DNA of 64,000 bases from the NCBI RefSeq assembly GCF_003130075.1, contig NZ_NRCW01000002.1, forward strand, positions 62,001 through 126,000, in the 5' to 3' direction. Positions 58,842-64,000 of the stretch are shown here, in pieces (position 1 is the first letter of the stretch; every line of letters starts with the position of its first letter). A program made the translations under genes and the position numbers. The stretch is from Aggregatibacter segnis. GTDB taxonomy: Bacteria > Pseudomonadota > Gammaproteobacteria > Enterobacterales > Pasteurellaceae. The notes under the pieces were generated by a model. The model ran no database searches. It had not been told where the DNA came from and saw only the letters and a list, made by a program, of their open reading frames with translations.

Positions 58842-60254
58842 TTATTCCTGCCAGCCGCCACCTAATGCCTTGTATAAATTAATCAAGTTTTTTGCACCAG
58901 CCAAACGGCTTTGAATCAGTCGATTTTGATAATCCAACGCAGTCAGTTGCGCCATCAGTGCGTTATCTAACGTTTTCTCGCCATATTTAAACAATTTCTC
59001 TGCGTTGATCGCTTGTGTCTGTGCTTGTCGGTAAGCCGTTTGCAACAGCTGAGTTTTGCGATTTAACGCCGCTTGAGCTTGATAGCTATTATCCACATCG
59101 GCAAGCGCTTGTAACAACGCTTTGTCATATTGCAACAGTGCGGTTTTTAGGCGGGCATCCGAGGCGTTAATGTTGGCTTGAATGCGTCCGTTGGTAAAAA
59201 TCGGTAGGTGAATGCCTAAATTGAGCAAATTGCCCCAGCCTTTTAAATCGGGAATGTCTGTGTTGATGTCGATACGTCCTGTTTGCCCTAAAAATTGAAT
59301 ATCAAAGCGTGGATAAAGATCGGCTTTGGCGGACGCCAGTTTTGCAGCACGGGCTTGTACTTGGGCTTTATAGGCACGTAAATCCGGGCGACGTTCCAAT
59401 ATATCACCGGGAACCACCCCACGGGGCACTGGCGGTAAAACGCCAAGAAAATCGACCGCACTTGGGATGAGATGAAATCCCTGTGGCGGTTGCCCGATCA
59501 GTACGGCAATGGCACGTTCATTAGCAGCGATTTGGGCTTTTAGTGTGGCTTGTTGCGCTTGCACGGCACTGATTTGGCTTTCTACTTGCAACATCTCATT
59601 GGCATTAGTTTGCCCCGCGCGGAAACGACCTTCCACATAATGCTTTAATTGACGTAAGCGTTTTTCGGTTTGTTGCAATAACGCTTGTTGTTGCGTTAGG
59701 GCCGCAATATTGGCGTAGCTTTCGGCAATTTGTCCGGCAACTAACATTTGTGCGGCATAAACCTGTTGTTGAGCACCTAATACGGCAGCTTTCGCCGCAT
59801 CGCGATCACTTCGTTTTTTACCGAAAAAATCCAATTCCCAACTTGCGGAAATACCGGCCGATTGCACATTGCCTGACCGATCATAAGAACGGTGGGTGAG
59901 CGGATTTTTCACATGCGTGTACATTAATCCTGCCGTACTTTGCGCCCCTACTTGGGGGCCAAGATCCGCTTGGGTATATTGACTGATTGCCTGTGCTTCC
60001 AATAACCGTGCTTTGGCGATTTCAATATCAAAGTTATGTTTTAATCCCTGTTCAATGAGTTGAGTCAGTTGCGGATCTCGCCAGTTTTGCCACCAACGGG
60101 TGATTTCTGTGGTTGATTGGATGGTTGCTGCATTTTGTATCTGTTCAAATTGCGCAGGAATGTTCACTTTTGATGACAAATCAACATGGGTTGTACAGCC
60201 GGTTAGTGCAATAAATATCGCGATGAGACTGAGTTTAGGCGTGATCTTTTTCAT
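58842..60254 (-). CDS. Outer-membrane efflux lipoprotein (NodT/TolC family)
   Basis: Outer-membrane channel of a tripartite pump, 470 residues. The lipobox LTGC places the acylated Cys at residue 20. Two homologous OEP repeats follow, with long helical segments rich in Ala and Gln; recognisable pieces are WWQNWRDPQLTQLIEQGL, VPGDILERRPDLRAYKAQV and LGIHLPIFTNGRI. It is the last gene of an operon with two ABC-2 membrane proteins, so it probably serves that pump. Confidence 0.92.
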   Translation of the reverse strand: MKKITPKLSLIAIFIALTGCTTHVDLSSKVNIPAQFEQIQNAATIQSTTEITRWWQNWRDPQLTQLIEQGLKHNFDIEIAKARLLEAQAISQYTQADLGPQVGAQSTAGLMYTHVKNPLTHRSYDRSGNVQSAGISASWELDFFGKKRSDRDAAKAAVLGAQQQVYAAQMLVAGQIAESYANIAALTQQQALLQQTEKRLRQLKHYVEGRFRAGQTNANEMLQVESQISAVQAQQATLKAQIAANERAIAVLIGQPPQGFHLIPSAVDFLGVLPPVPRGVVPGDILERRPDLRAYKAQVQARAAKLASAKADLYPRFDIQFLGQTGRIDINTDIPDLKGWGNLLNLGIHLPIFTNGRIQANINASDARLKTALLQYDKALLQALADVDNSYQAQAALNRKTQLLQTAYRQAQTQAINAEKLFKYGEKTLDNALMAQLTALDYQNRLIQSRLAGAKNLINLYKALGGGWQE

Positions 60255-60268
60255 AACCTTTTCCTTCT

Positions 60269-61396
60269 TTAACCTTGGCGTGACAACATGGATTTGAACT
60301 GGGCTAATGCCACGCTTAAAAATAAAGCACCTAATGCTGCAATTTTGACTAATTTATCCCACACCAAGTCGATGCCGGCGCCACGAAATAACACATCTTG
60401 TGCGTAAGCGCCAAAAATGGTAGTGGGTGACAGTTGGGTGAGTTGTTGTACGATCTCCGGCATATTGTCCACCGGCGACATAGTGCCGGAAAGCATATAC
60501 ATGACGATATACACGGGCAGCACTAATAAGCCAAATTGGGGCATGGTAGGGGCGAAAATCGCCAACATAATGCCGAGCGAAGCAATAGTGAAAATAAAGA
60601 CGGCAGCACCTAACAAATATAAGGAAAATGCGCCTGGCGGCAATGGCGTACCGATGATTTTATGCACCACAAAATAGAGAGAAAAAGCCACCACGGTCAG
60701 TAACACCAATTCGTTTGCCAAAATTTTAGCGATGGCAATTTCGCTGGAGCGTACCGGCATGACCAATATATGTTCTAATGTGCCGCGTTCCCGTTCACGA
60801 ATCACTGCCGCGCCCACCAGTAACATGGTCAGCAAATTGAGATATCCCACAATATTCATGCCCCCCATAAACCAACTGCTTGAAAAATTAGGGTTATAAA
60901 GGACGTTAATGGTTGGTTCAATAAGAAGGCGATGAGCTTGACGAGCGTGTAGAAAATCGTTCATTTCTTCACGAAATATTTGGGATATATAAGAAACACC
61001 AATAGCTGCTTGAGTCATTGCTGTGGCATCGGATAATAATTGAATAGACGGATTATGCCCCGCCAAAACATCCCGTTCGTAATTGGGCGGAATATCCAAA
61101 ATAAATGTGTATTCTCCGGTATCCATTAAGCGATCCGCTTCGTTGGCGTTGATGGTGTGCACTTTACGGAAATTCGGCGCAATAAGGCTTTGTTGTAAAC
61201 GATAGGAGAGCGCGGAATGATCGTGATCAACAATGGCCACAGAAGCGTTTTTCACTTCTAAGGTAATGGAATTGGCAACGGAGTAAACGGCGGCGGTAAA
61301 CATATAAACGATTAATACCACCAACACCGGGTCAGAGAATAAGCTGCGTAGTTCTTTGCCTGATAAATACATTACATTTTTTATCCATCTGAACAT
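60269..61396 (-). CDS. ABC-2 type permease (YhhJ-like)
   Basis: A 375-residue membrane protein: one N-terminal helix (about residues 21-40), a large periplasmic domain (about 45-175), then five helices (about 180-370). The segment VIRERERGTLEHILVMPVRSSEIAIAK is the ABC-2 signature region (in part RERERGTLEHILVMPV). Resembles E. coli YhhJ, partner of RbbA/YhiH. It lies one base after the ATPase-permease gene and 14 bases before the outer-membrane factor. Confidence 0.9.
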   Translation of the reverse strand: MFRWIKNVMYLSGKELRSLFSDPVLVVLIVYMFTAAVYSVANSITLEVKNASVAIVDHDHSALSYRLQQSLIAPNFRKVHTINANEADRLMDTGEYTFILDIPPNYERDVLAGHNPSIQLLSDATAMTQAAIGVSYISQIFREEMNDFLHARQAHRLLIEPTINVLYNPNFSSSWFMGGMNIVGYLNLLTMLLVGAAVIRERERGTLEHILVMPVRSSEIAIAKILANELVLLTVVAFSLYFVVHKIIGTPLPPGAFSLYLLGAAVFIFTIASLGIMLAIFAPTMPQFGLLVLPVYIVMYMLSGTMSPVDNMPEIVQQLTQLSPTTIFGAYAQDVLFRGAGIDLVWDKLVKIAALGALFLSVALAQFKSMLSRQG

Positions 61397-61397
61397 C

Positions 61398-64000
61398 TTA
61401 TTTCTCCTGTTTTTTCAGCAATGCCACCGCGCCACAGAAATACACGGCATAAATGGTGAGCAAAGCGCCGTAGCTGCTAAGGAAATCCATAAAGCCTAAG
61501 CCTTTGGTAAAACCACCTAAGCTGATAATAAGGAACCAATAGCCGGGAAATAACTGTGCAATCACATAAATATGAGAAGGCAGAGTTGAGGTTGGATAGA
61601 CCATGCCGGAGAAGTTTAACGTTGGGATGAGTATAACGATTGCCGTGGCAAAAATGGCGGCAATTTGCGATTTTACAAAACAGGACACCAATAAACCAAA
61701 TGCGGTGGAAGCAGTAATAATAAAGAGGGCCCCTAAGGTCATCGCCCACATAGAACCTTTGACCGGAACACCAAATACCACCACGGCAATCCACACCATA
61801 ATCAAATAGCTGATAAACGCCAGCACAATATAAGGCAGTTGTTTACCGAGTAAAAATTGCAGGGTATCGGCAGGACAACCGTACAAATTCATAATGGAGC
61901 CGATTTCTTTTTCTCTTACTACGCCTAGCGCCGTCATCATGGCCGGAATTAACATCATCGCCAACATAATAATACCCGGTGTCATGGCAAAAATACTTTT
62001 GAAATCTTGATTGTACACAAAACGGGGCGTTAATAAGCTGGAATTGGGCAGCGTAATGCCTTGCTGTTGCAAGCTTTCTTGAACATATTGTGTGAGCACA
62101 CCGACCACCGAACCGCGCAGATTTTCTGCGGTAGAAGGAAATGCACCATCAATGAAAAAACCGACTTCCGGCGTTTGTTGGCGTAACACTTTTTTGCCGA
62201 AATTAGACGGAATTTCAATCACCAATTTGACTGTTGAGGCTTGCAAAACCGCATTGATTTCTTGTTCGGAATGAATATCGGGTTGACGAACAAAATAACC
62301 GGAGCCGCTAAAATATTCCGTAAAACGGCGACTTTCCGAACTGTTATCATAATCCAGTACGGTGAAATTTGAGGGATGTACGTCAAAAGAAATGCTGGAC
62401 GCCATGGTGAAAAGCATAATGACTGGGCCGAGCAATGCGAAAAATAAACGGATTCTATCACGCAAAAGCTCTTTGCCTTCACGCACTGCAAACGTCCATA
62501 CGAGCGACCACCAAGCGAGCCAGCCGGTTTCTGTTGCAGTTGTAGAAACGTCTGTAAAATCGACCGCACTTTTTTTTGTCTTTTCTGTTGGTGGCACCGT
62601 AATGTCATCGGCTTGTTCTTCCAAATAACAAATAAAGGCTTCTTCTAAGGTCGATACTTTTTTCTCTAAACGTAAAGCTTCCGGTGTACCGACCGCCAAT
62701 ACACGGCCACGGTGCATAAAGGAAATTCGGTCACAACGTGCCGCTTCATTCATAAAATGAGTTGTGACAAAAATCGTAATTTTGTCTTCACGGGAAAGTT
62801 TTATCAGGTATGCCCAAAACATATCCCGTGCGGCGGGATCCACACCCGAAGTCGGTTCGTCTAGTATCAACACTTCCGGTTTATGCAAACAGGCGGCAGC
62901 AAGTTGTAAACGCTGACGAATGCCAAGAGGCAGGGCAGAAGGATATTCATCGGCAAAATGGAGTAAGTCGAATTGCTGCATAACGGCTTGCACATATTGC
63001 GTCCATTGAGCGCGTGGGATTTGATATAGCTTGGCGTGCAGCATGAGATTTTGTGAAACGCTCAGTTCTTCGTACAGCGAAAAGGCTTGTGACATATAGC
63101 CCACGCGTTTTCGGGTATCGATGTTACTTGCATCAATGGGCTGACCGAGCAATGTTGCCGTGCCTTCTGTGGGTTCCAATAAGCCGGTGAGCATTTTCAT
63201 GGTGGTGGATTTTCCGCAACCATTAGATCCTAAAAAACCGAAAATTTCCCCTTTAGGAATAGTAAAACTCACATTATCCACAGAAACAAAATCACCGAAT
63301 TTTTTGGTGAGTCCGGTGGCTGTAATCACCGGTGGTTGATTCGGTTCCGGCGTAAAGGACGGAATATGAAAGCCATTTAACCCACCTCGTTTTTCCGGCG
63401 GAAGCAGTTTGATATAGCTTTCCTCCAGATTCGCACTTTGGGTTTCTGCAATAAGTTGTTGGGTCGGCGCATTGGCGATCAATTTGCCGTCATCCATGGC
63501 GAGAACATGTTCAAAGCGTTCTGCTTCATCGATATATGCCGTTGAAACAATAACGGTCATGCCGTCTTCTTCTTGGCGTAAATCATCCACTAATCGCCAA
63601 AATTGACGGCGAGAAAGAGGATCCACGCCGGTGGTGGGTTCATCCAAAATTAACAAATCGGGGCTATGTACCAAAGCACAACACAGACTCAGTTTTTGTT
63701 TCATACCGCCTGATAATTTACCGGCAGCACGTTTGGCAAAGGGCACAAGCCCTGTGGCATTAAGTAAGCGCTGAATGCGATCGTGACGTTGCTGCTTGTT
63801 TAAGCCGAACAAACGCGCGTGGAAATCAATGTTTTCATAAATAGACAGGGTGAGATAGAGGTTTTTCCCAAGCCCCTGAGGCATAAACGCAATTTGATGG
63901 GAAAGTGTGTCACGGGCTTTTTTCTCGGCAACATTCAGTCCAAATACCTGCACAGAACCCGTTTGAAGGATTTTTACGCCGGCGATTAGTGACAACAACG
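61398..64000 (-). CDS. RbbA/YhiH-like double-ATPase ABC-2 permease, 5' end outside window
   Basis: About 867 visible residues; the frame continues past the right edge, so the N-terminus with the first Walker A is missing. ATPase domain 1: signature LSGGMKQKLS, Walker B LLILDEPTTGVDP. ATPase domain 2 (from about visible residue 225): Walker A GSNGCGKST, a weaker signature LPLGIRQRLQ, Walker B VLILDEPTSGVDP. A C-terminal ABC-2 membrane domain follows (about 500-866) with REKEIGSIMNLYG. This architecture is that of RbbA/YhiH. In E. coli yhiI-rbbA-yhhJ form an operon, so an HlyD-like adaptor gene is expected just outside the window. Confidence 0.88.
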   Translation of the reverse strand, partial: LLSLIAGVKILQTGSVQVFGLNVAEKKARDTLSHQIAFMPQGLGKNLYLTLSIYENIDFHARLFGLNKQQRHDRIQRLLNATGLVPFAKRAAGKLSGGMKQKLSLCCALVHSPDLLILDEPTTGVDPLSRRQFWRLVDDLRQEEDGMTVIVSTAYIDEAERFEHVLAMDDGKLIANAPTQQLIAETQSANLEESYIKLLPPEKRGGLNGFHIPSFTPEPNQPPVITATGLTKKFGDFVSVDNVSFTIPKGEIFGFLGSNGCGKSTTMKMLTGLLEPTEGTATLLGQPIDASNIDTRKRVGYMSQAFSLYEELSVSQNLMLHAKLYQIPRAQWTQYVQAVMQQFDLLHFADEYPSALPLGIRQRLQLAAACLHKPEVLILDEPTSGVDPAARDMFWAYLIKLSREDKITIFVTTHFMNEAARCDRISFMHRGRVLAVGTPEALRLEKKVSTLEEAFICYLEEQADDITVPPTEKTKKSAVDFTDVSTTATETGWLAWWSLVWTFAVREGKELLRDRIRLFFALLGPVIMLFTMASSISFDVHPSNFTVLDYDNSSESRRFTEYFSGSGYFVRQPDIHSEQEINAVLQASTVKLVIEIPSNFGKKVLRQQTPEVGFFIDGAFPSTAENLRGSVVGVLTQYVQESLQQQGITLPNSSLLTPRFVYNQDFKSIFAMTPGIIMLAMMLIPAMMTALGVVREKEIGSIMNLYGCPADTLQFLLGKQLPYIVLAFISYLIMVWIAVVVFGVPVKGSMWAMTLGALFIITASTAFGLLVSCFVKSQIAAIFATAIVILIPTLNFSGMVYPTSTLPSHIYVIAQLFPGYWFLIISLGGFTKGLGFMDFLSSYGALLTIYAVYFCGAVALLKKQEK

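Overview
The window is chromosomal DNA from a gamma-proteobacterium of the family Pasteurellaceae. The main evidence is the Haemophilus-type uptake signal sequence (core AAGTGCGGT or its complement), which I saw about 50 times by eye, often as inverted pairs at gene ends. Gene orders shared with Haemophilus agree (trpE-trpG-tautomerase-trpD-trpCF, and ydfG-trpB-trpA). The hydrogenase-2 operon, oxaloacetate decarboxylase and oxidative TCA genes make Aggregatibacter or a close relative more likely than H. influenzae. That genus call is inference. I saw no tRNA, IS element, prophage or CRISPR array.

Layout, left to right. A truncated YvcK-family gene is followed by moaACDE (molybdenum cofactor), with a candidate ModE box and a Moco-type riboswitch upstream. 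Next come sspAB, asnS, a divergent Mlc-type ROK regulator with bioD2, and pykA. The ydfG-trpB-trpA operon and oadGAB (sodium-pumping oxaloacetate decarboxylase) follow, then a small membrane protein and the hydrogenase-2 operon hybO-A-B-C-D-E-G behind a perfect FNR box. A two-gene cassette (Sel1-repeat protein plus acidic protein) lies between hyb and trp, flanked by a 45-bp duplication of the trpC 3' end. After it come trpE-G-tautomerase-D-CF under a TrpR-type promoter, and kdsD-kdsC. A GC-rich xenosiderophore-type cassette (TetR, TonB receptor, two fused ABC half-transporters, RhtX/FptX-like MFS protein) comes next. It is followed by rnpB, htpX, pheST-ihfA, an NlpC lipoprotein, ttcA, then icd-acnB facing gltA.

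The most interesting region is 53281-58755. A TonB-dependent receptor and a small two-helix membrane protein are divergent from a complete FecB/FecCD/FecE-type ABC importer. The intergenic region holds two inverted repeats that look like ModE (molybdate-sensing) operators, and a similar box lies upstream of moaA. I infer a ModE-controlled, TonB-dependent uptake system for molybdate, tungstate or a metal chelate, feeding cofactor synthesis by moaACDE. The window ends in a drug or ABC-2 efflux operon (outer-membrane factor, permease, RbbA-like fused ATPase-permease truncated by the window edge).

Themes: anaerobic respiration and fermentation (hyb, oad, moa), tryptophan synthesis split into two TrpR-type units, a glutamate-supplying TCA branch, and at least two TonB-powered nutrient systems. 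Start codons were moved from the longest reading frame wherever a Shine-Dalgarno sequence and family length favoured a downstream start; each case is explained in its entry.
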